Origin: an uncultured Oscillospiraceae bacterium
GTDB lineage: Bacteria > Bacillota > Clostridia > Oscillospirales > Acutalibacteraceae
Reading direction: 5' to 3'
Length of the DNA stretch: 35,403 nucleotides
Assembly (NCBI GenBank): GCA_900552225.1
Contig: URYX01000003.1
Location: forward strand, 1 to 35,403
The position numbers and the translations under genes were made by a program. Positions 28,804 through 35,403 of the stretch are shown one piece after another. The notes under the pieces were generated by a model. It saw only the letters and a program-made list of their open reading frames with translations. It did not search any database and was not told the DNA's origin. Position 1 is the first letter of the stretch. Every line of letters starts with the position of its first letter.

Positions 28804-30066
28804 ATGGAAGCCATACCGCAGGAGGGGCGCGAGGAACGGCCGGAGCGCGCCATTCTCGTGTCGGTGGACACGGGAGAATTTGATATCGAGAGCTCGCTGC
28901 AGGAGCTGCGGGAGCTGGCGCGGACGGCGGGAGCCGTTACGGTGGCGGAGCTGACGCAGAAGCGGGAGTCGCCGGACAAGGCGACCTGTATCGGCAGCGG
29001 CCGCGCCGAGGAGCTGCGGCAGCTGTGTGAACAGTGGGAGGCCGATCTGGTCATCGTGGACCGCGAGCTGACGGCAACGCAGCAGCGCAACCTGGAGGAG
29101 CTGATTGCATGCCCGGTGATTGATCGGACGATGCTGATTCTGGATATTTTTGCCGGGCGGGCCCGTTCGGCGGAGGGCCGCATTCAGGTCGAGCTGGCGC
29201 AGCTGCAGTATCGGCTGCCGCGGCTTGCGGGCCAGGGCAGCAGCATGTCGCGGCTCGGCGGCGGTATCGGTACGCGCGGCCCCGGCGAAACCAAGCTGGA
29301 GAGCGACCGCCGCCATATCCGGCGGCGGATTGCGGCGCTGAAGGAACAGCTGGCCGAGGTGGAACGGCGCCGGGTGGGATGGCGCGAGCGCCGCCGCAAG
29401 GTAGGAACGCAGACGGTGGCTATTGTCGGCTACACCAACGCCGGAAAATCCACGCTGCTCAATACGCTGACCGATGCCGGCGTGCTGGCGGAGGACAAGC
29501 TGTTTGCCACGCTGGATCCCGTGGCGCGGGCACTCAAATTGCCGGACGGCCGCCAGGTGCTGCTGATTGACACGGTGGGCTTTGTGCGCCGCCTGCCGCA
29601 TCACCTGGTGCAGGCGTTCCGCTCCACCCTGGAGGAGGCCGCGGAGGCGGATGTCATTCTCAATGTGTGCGACGCCGGAAGTCCGGAGGCCGCGGAGCAT
29701 CTGGAGGTGACCCGCCGCCTGCTGGAGGAGCTCGGCTGCGGCGACCGCCCGGTGCTTTCCGTGTTCAACAAATGCGACGTGGCGCAAAGCATGCCCCCGG
29801 TTGAGGGGCCCGTCGTGCGCATCAGCGCCAAGACGGGCGAGGGAATCGACCGCCTGCTGGCTGCCGTTGCGGCGGCGCTGCCGCGTGACCGGCGGCGGGT
29901 AGAGCTGCTGCTGCCGTTTCGTGAGGGGGCTCTTGCCGAGCGTTGCCGCCGCGAGGGCGCGGTGGAGCGGGAATGGTATGAGCCGGAGGGCCTGCGCATG
30001 ACGGTGACGCTCGGTGCGGTGCTGCTGGCGGCCACCCGGGACTATGTGCTGCCGGAGAAGACGTGA
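28804..30066 (+). CDS. hflX: Ribosome-associated GTPase HflX
   Basis: 420 residues from ATG 28804, preceded by AAGGAGG at 9-nt spacing; a longer upstream frame lacks such a site. The N-terminal HflX domain has RTMLILDIFAGRARSAEGRIQVELAQLQYRLPRL (about 108-141) and the Gly-rich segment SRLGGGIGTRGPGETKLE, both hallmarks of the family. A coiled linker (about 168-200) leads to the GTPase domain, with G1 GYTNAGKS at 209-216, G3 DTVGF and G4 NKCD. HflX splits stalled or hibernating ribosomes after stress. It is probably transcribed alone. Confidence 0.95.
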   Translation: MEAIPQEGREERPERAILVSVDTGEFDIESSLQELRELARTAGAVTVAELTQKRESPDKATCIGSGRAEELRQLCEQWEADLVIVDRELTATQQRNLEELIACPVIDRTMLILDIFAGRARSAEGRIQVELAQLQYRLPRLAGQGSSMSRLGGGIGTRGPGETKLESDRRHIRRRIAALKEQLAEVERRRVGWRERRRKVGTQTVAIVGYTNAGKSTLLNTLTDAGVLAEDKLFATLDPVARALKLPDGRQVLLIDTVGFVRRLPHHLVQAFRSTLEEAAEADVILNVCDAGSPEAAEHLEVTRRLLEELGCGDRPVLSVFNKCDVAQSMPPVEGPVVRISAKTGEGIDRLLAAVAAALPRDRRRVELLLPFREGALAERCRREGAVEREWYEPEGLRMTVTLGAVLLAATRDYVLPEKT

Positions 30067-30227
30067 GCGTATAGGAAACCCGGAGCCTGCCGCGCGTCAT
30101 CGGCTGCGGAGTATTCAATACGCGATACGGATTGTACAATCATATCAAAGAAATACGAATCGGATCGAAATGATACGGGGTCGGTCGGAGTCCGGCGGGA
30201 GAAGTTGAGAAAATCCTGCGGAAATGC

Positions 30228-30256
30228 TTGAAAAAACGCGGGAATTCTGTCATACT
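30228..30256 (+). promoter_or_regulatory. Promoter of the gene at 30276
   Basis: TTGAAA (30228-30233) and CATACT (30251-30256) have 17-nt spacing. The start site near 30263 would leave a very short leader that begins with the ribosome binding site AAAAGGA. The rest of the 209-nt gap after hflX shows only an ATTGTACAAT palindrome. Confidence 0.65.
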
Positions 30257-30275
30257 GTAGAGAAAAGGACGGTGA

Positions 30276-30992
30276 GTGCTTTTGGCAAGAGAGATGTATC
30301 TGGTGGGGGTCAGTGAGGAAGAGCTGCGCCCCGACCCCAAGCCGGAAGGCCCGAAAACACCGCGGGGAAAGTGGGAAAATTTTTGGTATCACTATAAATG
30401 GTATGTGGCTGCGGCTGCCTTCGCCCTGTTTGTGATCGGCGTGATCGTATGGGAGGCGGTGACCAAGGTGGAGCCGGATTACCGCGTGGCGCTGGTGACC
30501 AAGGAGGCGGTCAGCGAGGAGGCTCTGCTGCGGCTGGAGATTGTGCTGGAGCAGGGAGCCGTGGACCGGAACGGGGACGGCGAGGTGACGGTGGATGTCG
30601 AAAACCTCGTGCTCGGTCAGTATGTCGGTGGCACGATGAACAGCATGAGCGGAACCTACAGTCAGAAGCTGGTGGCTTATTTTCAGGCAGGTGACCCGAT
30701 GTTTTTCATTTTCGATGAGCCCTGCTACACACAGCGCATTCGGGAGCTTCTAAACGGTGAGGCCCTGTTCGACACGCCGCCGACGGAGCAAAGCGGCATC
30801 AGCCCGACGGAGGGATACTGGAACTGGAGCGGAACGGAGCTGCAGAAATCCTTTGAGGAGACGCTGCCGGAGGAGCTGTATTTCGGCGTGCGGAAGGCAA
30901 CCGGAACGGCGGTCTCCGCTCAGGAGATGCACGACGCCGACATGGAGCTTTTGCTGAGCTGCATCGCCCGCAGCAATCAGGCGGCGCCCTGA
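30276..30992 (+). CDS. Unknown single-span membrane protein
   Basis: 238 residues from GTG 30276, six bases after AAAAGGA; TTG 30282 is an alternative. The cytoplasmic N-terminus is Pro-rich (EELRPDPKPEGPKTPRGKW) and is followed by ENFWYHYKW and a membrane span (about 46-64), an arrangement common in Clostridia membrane proteins of unknown role. The outer part of about 170 residues has mixed strands and helices, with a FFIFDEPCYTQRIRELL stretch, and no motif I recognise. It is monocistronic, with its own promoter and a strong terminator. Confidence 0.75.
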   Translation: MLLAREMYLVGVSEEELRPDPKPEGPKTPRGKWENFWYHYKWYVAAAAFALFVIGVIVWEAVTKVEPDYRVALVTKEAVSEEALLRLEIVLEQGAVDRNGDGEVTVDVENLVLGQYVGGTMNSMSGTYSQKLVAYFQAGDPMFFIFDEPCYTQRIRELLNGEALFDTPPTEQSGISPTEGYWNWSGTELQKSFEETLPEELYFGVRKATGTAVSAQEMHDADMELLLSCIARSNQAAP

Positions 30993-31024
30993 CGGCGGGA
31001 AATCACCCGAAAAACCACTCATAC

Positions 31025-31077
31025 ACAAAAATACAGGGAGTATATGTCGAATTGACACATACTCCCTGTATTTTTGT
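31025..31077. terminator. Bidirectional terminator
   Basis: Arms 31025-31048 and 31054-31077 pair over 24 bp with one mismatch around the loop GAATT. The outer ends are A5 and T5, so both the + gene ending at 30992 and the - gene ending at 31111 can stop here. Confidence 0.9.
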
Positions 31078-31110
31078 CAAACGATTTTGGTTCGCCGCAT
31101 CCCCGGAGCT

Positions 31111-31818
31111 TCAATGCCGGGGCGTATCCCCGGCGATCTCGTCCGGTGCCGTCCGGTCGGTCTCCGGCGTCTCCGCCTCATAATACCGCAGCAGCTGCTG
31201 CTGATGCTCCAACCGCATAAACAGCGGGCGGAGCTCCGGATACACCGGAACGGGGGACGGCTGCTCGGGGTCGATGTCGTTGAGCGGCTTTACGATGCGT
31301 TTGGTCAGACGGGAGGCAAGCAGCAGCGACAAAACGGCCGCGATGAGGGTGACGCAGGCAATCTGCGGCAGCATTCCCATAAACAGAGTCAGCAGGCTGT
31401 ACTGCGATACGGACAGCCGTACAACGGTGCCGTCCTCCAGACGCTGTGCGGCGTAGAACTGCCGCTTCATCAGGGTGGAGGAATAGCGGGAGCTCTCCCC
31501 GTACCCCTGCTTCAGGGCCTCGCGCACCTCCGCGCGCTCCAGGTGGTTTTCCATGGAGGCGGCATCGCTGTCGGAGTCGTACAGCACCTTGCCGGAGGCA
31601 TCAATCCAGGTAATCCGCAGCCCGTCCGCCTTCAGACCGTCGCAATAGGCGGTGCCGCAGGAGGCGATGCCCTGAGCGGCCAGAGCGGTCTGCTGCTTCA
31701 GAGATGCACGCTGCATGCCGGAGAAGTAGTCGTACAGTACTCCCATAATGAGCAGAAGCGATGCCAAAAAGACAATTCCCGCCACCAGGCAGAAGGAACG
31801 GAAGATACGTTTGGTCAT
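31111..31818 (-). CDS. PhoR-like sensor protein lacking the kinase domain
   Basis: 235 residues from the ATG at 31818, behind AGGAGGA; the frame extends upstream but without a ribosome binding site. It has a first membrane span (about 8-30), an outer sensor domain with the PhoR-type stretch RITWIDASGKVLYDSDSDAASMENH, a RYSSTLMKRQFYAAQRL stretch, a second span (about 143-169) and a HAMP-like start (SRLTKRIVKPLNDID). Where full kinases continue into PAS and HisKA/HATPase domains, this protein ends within about 35 residues (EAETPETDRTAPDEIAGDTPRH). No kinase remnant lies between its stop and the terminator 33 nt away. It is either a deleted kinase or a kinase-free sensor or regulator. Confidence 0.75.
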   Translation of the reverse strand: MTKRIFRSFCLVAGIVFLASLLLIMGVLYDYFSGMQRASLKQQTALAAQGIASCGTAYCDGLKADGLRITWIDASGKVLYDSDSDAASMENHLERAEVREALKQGYGESSRYSSTLMKRQFYAAQRLEDGTVVRLSVSQYSLLTLFMGMLPQIACVTLIAAVLSLLLASRLTKRIVKPLNDIDPEQPSPVPVYPELRPLFMRLEHQQQLLRYYEAETPETDRTAPDEIAGDTPRH

Positions 31819-31885
31819 CAGGATTCCTCCTCTGAATCCCCGGCACCTTGTCGATACGGGGTGCACGGGCTTTTTACCTATTTTC

Positions 31886-31914
31886 AGTATACCGCGGCCT
31901 TGTAAAGCTCCCAA
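31886..31914 (-). promoter_or_regulatory. Promoter of the truncated sensor gene
   Basis: On the - strand TTGGGA (31914-31909) and TATACT (31891-31886) are 17 nt apart. The spacer contains TTGTAAAG (read on +, 31900-31907), a sequence that also forms half of the dyad at 32952-32975. Confidence 0.6.
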
Positions 31915-31947
31915 GCACCGTTTTGTAAAATGCAGGTAAAACGGAAC

Positions 31948-31981
31948 AAAAAGGGCCCTCGGCCGTTTACCGGTCGGGGGC
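31948..31981 (-). terminator. Terminator of the Nudix gene
   Basis: On the - strand GCCCCCGACCG pairs with CGGCCGAGGGC (two mismatches) around GTAAA and is followed by CCTTTTTG. It lies 42 nt after the Nudix stop. Confidence 0.65.
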
Positions 31982-32022
31982 TGGGACGGATGCGGCCGAC
32001 GGCACCCGGAACCGAGGTTGCT

Positions 32023-32748
32023 TCAGGAACCGAAACCGTCCGAGGCGGAGGCTCCGCAGAAAAAGGCTTCGGCCTGCTCCAAAATGGCCTTGTCGTTGCG
32101 GTGGCCGACGGTACGCAGCGCCTCCGCATACGGCAGCAGGCGGTATTCGCTGATTTCAAAGGCGGGGCAGATGACGGCGTTTTCGTCAAACCGGGCCAGA
32201 AACAGCACCACCTGCTTCTGCACATGCGGCCGGCAGAGGTAGCGGTTGACCTCCCGGAAGCCGGACAGGAAGCGCACACTGCCGAGCCCCGTTTCCTCCC
32301 GGATCTCCCGGCGCGCGGTTTCGTGTTCGTTTTCGGTTCCCTCGATGTGCCCCTTCGGAAAGCCGTAGTAGCCGGAACGGTTGCGGACAAGCAGATACAG
32401 CCGCTGCCCGCCGCACTCGGTAAACAGCACGGCTCCGCAGCTTTTTTCATAGTGGCAATTCAGCGTCGCCGTATCCCATTCGGCCGGAAGTGCTCTCCGC
32501 AGCTCCGGCTCGCAGGGGCGGAGCCTCCGCGGAGAAACAATCCACAGCTCCCGTCCGCCCTCGGGTGCAGCCGTGGCCACGACCGTTCCCGTAAACCGGC
32601 GCACGGACGGCCCGGCACCGTAAAGACAGGCACTTTGCGGGATACCTCCCTTTTGATGATAGCCGCGCACGGTGCCGCATCGCATGGAACCGACGGTGGC
32701 GGTGGGATCCGTCACGGTCACGGTTACGGTTTTTCCGAGCATGGACAT
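32023..32748 (-). CDS. Nudix hydrolase with N-terminal pyrophosphatase-like domain
   Basis: 241 residues from the ATG at 32748, preceded by AGGAGG; the frame upstream is open but without translation signals. Residues 1-88 resemble the soluble inorganic pyrophosphatase-like domain found in Clostridia (GKTVTVTV at the start, RRFTGTVVATAAPEGGRELWIVSP), but the Asp-rich metal site is missing. Residues about 97-225 are a Nudix domain with a complete box from G133 to L155 (GHIEG..E.......REIREETGL). The NCHYEKSCGAVLF start and GYYGFPKGHIE resemble Ap4A-hydrolase-type Nudix enzymes, so a dinucleoside polyphosphate or similar nucleotide is a plausible substrate. It has its own promoter and terminator. 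Confidence 0.85.
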   Translation of the reverse strand: MSMLGKTVTVTVTDPTATVGSMRCGTVRGYHQKGGIPQSACLYGAGPSVRRFTGTVVATAAPEGGRELWIVSPRRLRPCEPELRRALPAEWDTATLNCHYEKSCGAVLFTECGGQRLYLLVRNRSGYYGFPKGHIEGTENEHETARREIREETGLGSVRFLSGFREVNRYLCRPHVQKQVVLFLARFDENAVICPAFEISEYRLLPYAEALRTVGHRNDKAILEQAEAFFCGASASDGFGS

Positions 32749-32800
32749 GGCGCCGCCTCCTGACTGCCGGCCCGCGCCGGCTTCTGATATTCTGTTTCTT

Positions 32801-32830
32801 AGTATAGCATTTTTCGACAGAGAATGTAAA
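32801..32830 (-). promoter_or_regulatory. Promoter of the Nudix gene
   Basis: On the - strand TTTACA (32830-32825) and TATACT (32806-32801) have an 18-nt spacer. A 7-bp inverted repeat (TTTTCGG/CCGAAAA, 32834-32855) lies directly upstream. Confidence 0.55.
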
Positions 32831-32919
32831 GAGTTTTCGGAAAGATGACCGAAAAATCTTAAAAATTGAGCGGGCTCCGCCGGGCCGGGGAAAACGGCGG
32901 AAATTTTGCGCGCCGACCC

Positions 32920-32948
32920 TTGACAAAGAGGCGGAAATCTGCTATAAT
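32920..32948 (+). promoter_or_regulatory. Consensus promoter of the ylxM-ffh cluster
   Basis: TTGACA (32920-32925) and TATAAT (32943-32948) match the SigA consensus exactly with the ideal 17-nt spacer. Such a promoter fits the high demand for the signal recognition particle. Confidence 0.92.
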
Positions 32949-32951
32949 GCG

Positions 32952-32975
32952 TTGTAAAGTTCGATGACTTTACAA
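32952..32975 (+). promoter_or_regulatory. Perfect dyad at the ylxM start site
   Basis: TTGTAAAGT (32952-32960) and ACTTTACAA (32967-32975) are perfect inverted repeats around six bases. The dyad begins where transcription should start. It may be an operator or a 5' hairpin that protects the mRNA. Confidence 0.55.
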
Positions 32976-33003
32976 TCAAATATTCCGAGGGGGAGGGGTT
33001 TTC

Positions 33004-33375
33004 GTGTCGAAAAACATGGAAGTGGCATTTCTGTTTGACTTTTACGGCGATATGCTGACGGAAAAGCAGCGCGATATGATCGAGCTGTACTATAACGACG
33101 ACCTTTCGCTGTCGGAAATTGCGGAAAATGAGGGGATTACCCGTCAGGGGGTTCGCGATTCCATCAAACGGGCGGAAAATCAGCTGCTGGAGATGGAGGA
33201 GAAGCTCTCCCTGGCGCAGCGCTTCTGTAAGATCCGCGACGGCATGGAGGAGATTGTCCGTGCGGCGGAGGACATTGCAAGGTACAACCGGAACGGTGCC
33301 GCCTCCCGTGAGATTGGGGAATGTGCGGAAAAGATTGCCGCGCTGGCGCAGCAGCTGGCCGGAGAGGAAAACTGA
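33004..33375 (+). CDS. ylxM: YlxM/p13-family helix-turn-helix protein
   Basis: 123 residues from GTG 33004, behind GGGGGAGGGG. The sequence MEVAFLFDFYGDMLTEKQRDMIELYYNDDLSLSEIAENEGITRQGVRDSIKRAE is the UPF0122 family pattern, with a sigma-like helix-turn-helix at about 35-55 and a coiled helical C-terminus. In Firmicutes ylxM precedes ffh and its product stimulates signal recognition particle function. The next gene starts about 30 nt downstream. Confidence 0.93.
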   Translation: MSKNMEVAFLFDFYGDMLTEKQRDMIELYYNDDLSLSEIAENEGITRQGVRDSIKRAENQLLEMEEKLSLAQRFCKIRDGMEEIVRAAEDIARYNRNGAASREIGECAEKIAALAQQLAGEEN

Positions 33376-33405
33376 CGGATTACACGGGAAGGCGGGGTGA
33401 ACGCT

Positions 33406-34764
33406 ATGGCATTTGAAGGACTTTCCGAAAAATTGGCGGCATCGTTTAAAAAGCTGCGTTCACGCGGCAAGCTGACGGAGGCGGACGTGCGGGACGCGAT
33501 GCGTGAGGTGCGCATGGCGCTGCTGGAGGCGGACGTCAACTATAAGGTTGCCAAGGATTTTACCAATACCGTGACCGAGCGGGCGGTCGGGGCCAAGGTG
33601 ATGGAGAGCCTGACGCCGGCGCAGATGGTCATTAAAATTGTCAACGAGGAGCTGACCGCTCTGATGGGCGGGGAGGCGGTGCCGCTGGCGCGCACCAACC
33701 GTCCGCCGTGCATTCTTCTGATGTGCGGTCTGCAGGGCTCCGGCAAGACGACGCATTCCGCCAAGCTGGCCAAATGGCTGAAGGGGCAGGGGCACCGCCC
33801 GCTGCTGGTGGCGTGCGACGTATACCGTCCCGCTGCCATCGATCAGCTGAAGGTGGTCGGTGAAAAGGCGGGAGTGCCCGTCTTTGAGCGGGGACAGGGC
33901 GACCCGGTGAAGATTGCCAAGGAGGCGGTGGCCCACGCGCGGGATCACGGCAACGACTACGTGATTCTGGATACCGCGGGACGGCTGCATATCGACGAGC
34001 AGCTGATGGATGAGCTCTGCCGGATCAAGCAGACCGTGGAGCCGCAGGAGATTCTGTTGGTGGTTGACTCCATGACCGGACAGGATGCCGTGAATGTGGC
34101 TGCGGCGTTTCATGAGGCTCTCGGTATCACCGGCGTCATTCTGACCAAGCTCGACGGCGATACCCGCGGCGGTGCGGCTCTCTCGGTACGCGCCGTGACC
34201 GGACAGCCGATTAAGTTTGCGGGTATGGGCGAAAAGCTCGACGATCTGGAGGTATTCCACCCGGCGCGTATGGCCTCGCGAATCCTCGGCATGGGAGATA
34301 TGCTTTCGCTGATTGAAAAGGCCGAGCAGCAGGTCAACGAGCGGCAGGCGCAGGAGATGGCGCAGAAGCTGCAGCAGGGCAAGTTCGACATGAACGACCT
34401 GCTGGACCAGTTCCGCCAGATCCGCAAGATGGGAAATCTGAAGGAGATGCTCGGTATGATCCCCGGGGTCGGCCGTCAGATCAAGGATCTGGATATCGAC
34501 GAGCGGCAGTTCGCACGTACGGAGGCCATCATTCTGTCGATGACCGCGGAGGAACGCACCAGGCCGGAGATTATCAACCCCTCCCGCAAGCGGCGCATTG
34601 CCGCGGGCTGCGGGATGCGGGTGGAGGATGTCAACCGCCTGCTGAAGCAATACGATTCCATGAAGCAGCTCATGAAGCGGATGCGCGGAATGGGCGGCAA
34701 AAAGGGAATGCGCGGAATGCCGATGATGCCGCGCGGCGGCAATATGCCGTTCGGACTCGGGTGA
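33406..34764 (+). CDS. ffh: Signal recognition particle protein Ffh
   Basis: 452 residues from ATG 33406; a GTG nine bases upstream is possible but overlaps the ribosome binding site. The four-helix N domain (about 1-95) is followed by the G domain with P-loop GLQGSGKTT (108-116), DTAGR and TKLDGDTRGG, then the M domain (about 300-440). The M domain ends in a Met/Gly-rich tail (MRGMGGKKGMRGMPMMPRG) typical for signal-sequence and 4.5S/SRP RNA binding. It targets nascent membrane and secreted proteins to FtsY and the Sec translocon. No SRP RNA gene is seen nearby. Confidence 0.97.
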   Translation: MAFEGLSEKLAASFKKLRSRGKLTEADVRDAMREVRMALLEADVNYKVAKDFTNTVTERAVGAKVMESLTPAQMVIKIVNEELTALMGGEAVPLARTNRPPCILLMCGLQGSGKTTHSAKLAKWLKGQGHRPLLVACDVYRPAAIDQLKVVGEKAGVPVFERGQGDPVKIAKEAVAHARDHGNDYVILDTAGRLHIDEQLMDELCRIKQTVEPQEILLVVDSMTGQDAVNVAAAFHEALGITGVILTKLDGDTRGGAALSVRAVTGQPIKFAGMGEKLDDLEVFHPARMASRILGMGDMLSLIEKAEQQVNERQAQEMAQKLQQGKFDMNDLLDQFRQIRKMGNLKEMLGMIPGVGRQIKDLDIDERQFARTEAIILSMTAEERTRPEIINPSRKRRIAAGCGMRVEDVNRLLKQYDSMKQLMKRMRGMGGKKGMRGMPMMPRGGNMPFGLG

Positions 34765-34873
34765 TTCCCGTTCGGTGAGAAAACAGGGTATTCGGCCGAT
34801 GCCGTCCGATCGGGGGCGGAGGCCTGAACCAAATAGATTGTGTATTTTTTGAATTCTTTGGAGGTAATTGGGT

Positions 34874-35113
34874 ATGGCAGTAAAAATCAGACTGCGCCGT
34901 ATGGGCGCGAAGAAGGCTCCGGTGTATCGCATTGTGGTGGCGGATTCCCGCTATCCGCGTGACGGCCGCTTCATCGAGGAAATCGGGTTCTACAACCCGC
35001 TGCAGACTCCCGTTGAGCTGCGTGTGGATACCGAGAAGGCGCAGAAGTGGATTGCCAACGGTGCGCAGCCGACCGATACGGTGAAGGCACTGCTGAAAAA
35101 GGCCGGCGTTTGA
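34874..35113 (+). CDS. rpsP: 30S ribosomal protein S16
   Basis: 79 residues from ATG 34874, eight bases after GGAGGT; a TTG two codons earlier is not needed. MAVKIRLRRMGAKKAPVYRI and the SRYPRDGRFIEEIGFYNP stretch are diagnostic of bS16, which stabilises 30S assembly. It follows ffh after 109 nt in which I see no clear promoter or terminator, so read-through from the ylxM promoter is likely. Confidence 0.97.
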   Translation: MAVKIRLRRMGAKKAPVYRIVVADSRYPRDGRFIEEIGFYNPLQTPVELRVDTEKAQKWIANGAQPTDTVKALLKKAGV

Positions 35114-35130
35114 GCCGCGGAGAGACCGCT

Positions 35131-35364
35131 ATGAAGGATTTGCTGACAATGATTGCCAGAGGCCTTGTCGAGGAGCCGGATGCCGTGACAGTGGTGCAGG
35201 ATGAACCGACCGAGGACGGAACGGTGGTGCTGCATCTGCACGTGGCGGAGGGCGACATGGGCCGCGTGATCGGCAAGCAGGGGCGGATTGCCAAGGCCAT
35301 CCGGACCGTAGTGCGTGCCGCTGCAACGCGGAAGGACGTCAAGGTTACGGTGGAAATCGACTGA
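35131..35364 (+). CDS. khpA: KH-domain RNA-binding protein KhpA
   Basis: 77 residues. A single KH domain contains the GxxG-type loop GRVIGKQGRIAKAIRTVVRAA. KhpA (YlqC) typically lies between rpsP and rimM in Firmicutes. It forms a dimer with KhpB/EloR that binds many RNAs and influences cell elongation. The start is 17 nt after the rpsP stop with a GGAGAG site. Confidence 0.95.
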   Translation: MKDLLTMIARGLVEEPDAVTVVQDEPTEDGTVVLHLHVAEGDMGRVIGKQGRIAKAIRTVVRAAATRKDVKVTVEID

Positions 35365-35366
35365 AA

Positions 35367-35401
35367 CTGAGAGACCCGCGGCTGTGCCGCGGGTCTCTCA
35401 G
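35367..35401 (+). terminator. Strong hairpin after khpA, at window edge
   Basis: CTGAGAGACCCGCGGC (35367-35382) and GCCGCGGGTCTCTCAG (35386-35401) form a perfect 16-bp stem with loop TGT. Only two bases remain after it, so a T-run cannot be checked. Confidence 0.65.
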
Positions 35402-35403
35402 AC

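Noticed and set aside
32749..32979. Upstream extension of the Nudix gene by 77 codons
   Set aside because: The stretch contains the Nudix promoter and the opposing ylxM promoter; ATG 32748 has AGGAGG.
34765..34873. Possible SRP RNA or riboswitch between ffh and rpsP
   Set aside because: No GGAA/GNAR helix or known aptamer pattern could be found in the gap.

Overview
The window looks like a GC-rich, low-motility-type Clostridia genome, most likely an Oscillospiraceae/Ruminococcaceae gut commensal. This rests on strong AGGAGG-type ribosome binding sites, the Firmicutes gene order ylxM-ffh-rpsP-khpA, class B sortases, a PhoR-like sensor and a large glycan-utilisation locus. A complete Illumina Nextera adapter (index plus Tn5 mosaic end) is embedded at about 19831-19871, so this is an uncurated short-read draft or MAG contig.

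Region 1 (1-20702, all + strand) is a glycan capture and import locus. It opens with the C-terminus of one GH98-family glycosidase. Next come a very long solute-binding protein with beta-sandwich N-terminal domains, two sugar permeases, an NHL-propeller/Yip1 membrane protein, a DUF5696 lipoprotein, a second permease pair and a second lipoprotein solute-binding protein. Two paralogous membrane-anchored CBM11-like surface proteins and a complete GH98 lipoprotein follow. The locus ends with a giant AraC-type regulator that carries a CBM11-like domain and degenerate glycerophosphodiesterase (GDPD)-like barrels. No transporter ATPase is encoded. GH98 enzymes are known as endo-beta-galactosidases on blood-group A/B-type glycans, so a host mucin glycan is the inferred substrate. 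The regulator gene is split only by the adapter artefact; removing 55 nt restores a 1019-residue frame.

Region 2 (20831-27927, - strand) is an operon read from right to left: cysteine desulfurase, class B sortase with a Pro-Thr repeat tail, thiI, a CinA-sortase fusion whose sortase has lost its His, Cys and Arg catalytic residues, and a sugar O-acetyltransferase. The desulfurase and ThiI form a 4-thiouridine tRNA pathway. The two sortases share an unusual architecture: cytoplasmic N-terminal part, one membrane span, outer sortase domain, low-complexity tail. A 7-nt homopolymer near the end of the fusion gene appears to shift its tail out of frame. With one base fewer, the tail would continue and stop 4 nt before the acetyltransferase ATG.

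Region 3 (27928-35403) is mixed and mostly housekeeping: two tiny membrane proteins behind a promoter with a PhoB-like direct repeat, hflX, an unknown single-span protein, a PhoR-like sensor without any kinase domain, a pyrophosphatase-like/Nudix fusion, and the ylxM-ffh-rpsP-khpA cluster with a consensus promoter and a perfect dyad at its start site. No tRNA, rRNA, CRISPR array or insertion sequence was recognised.
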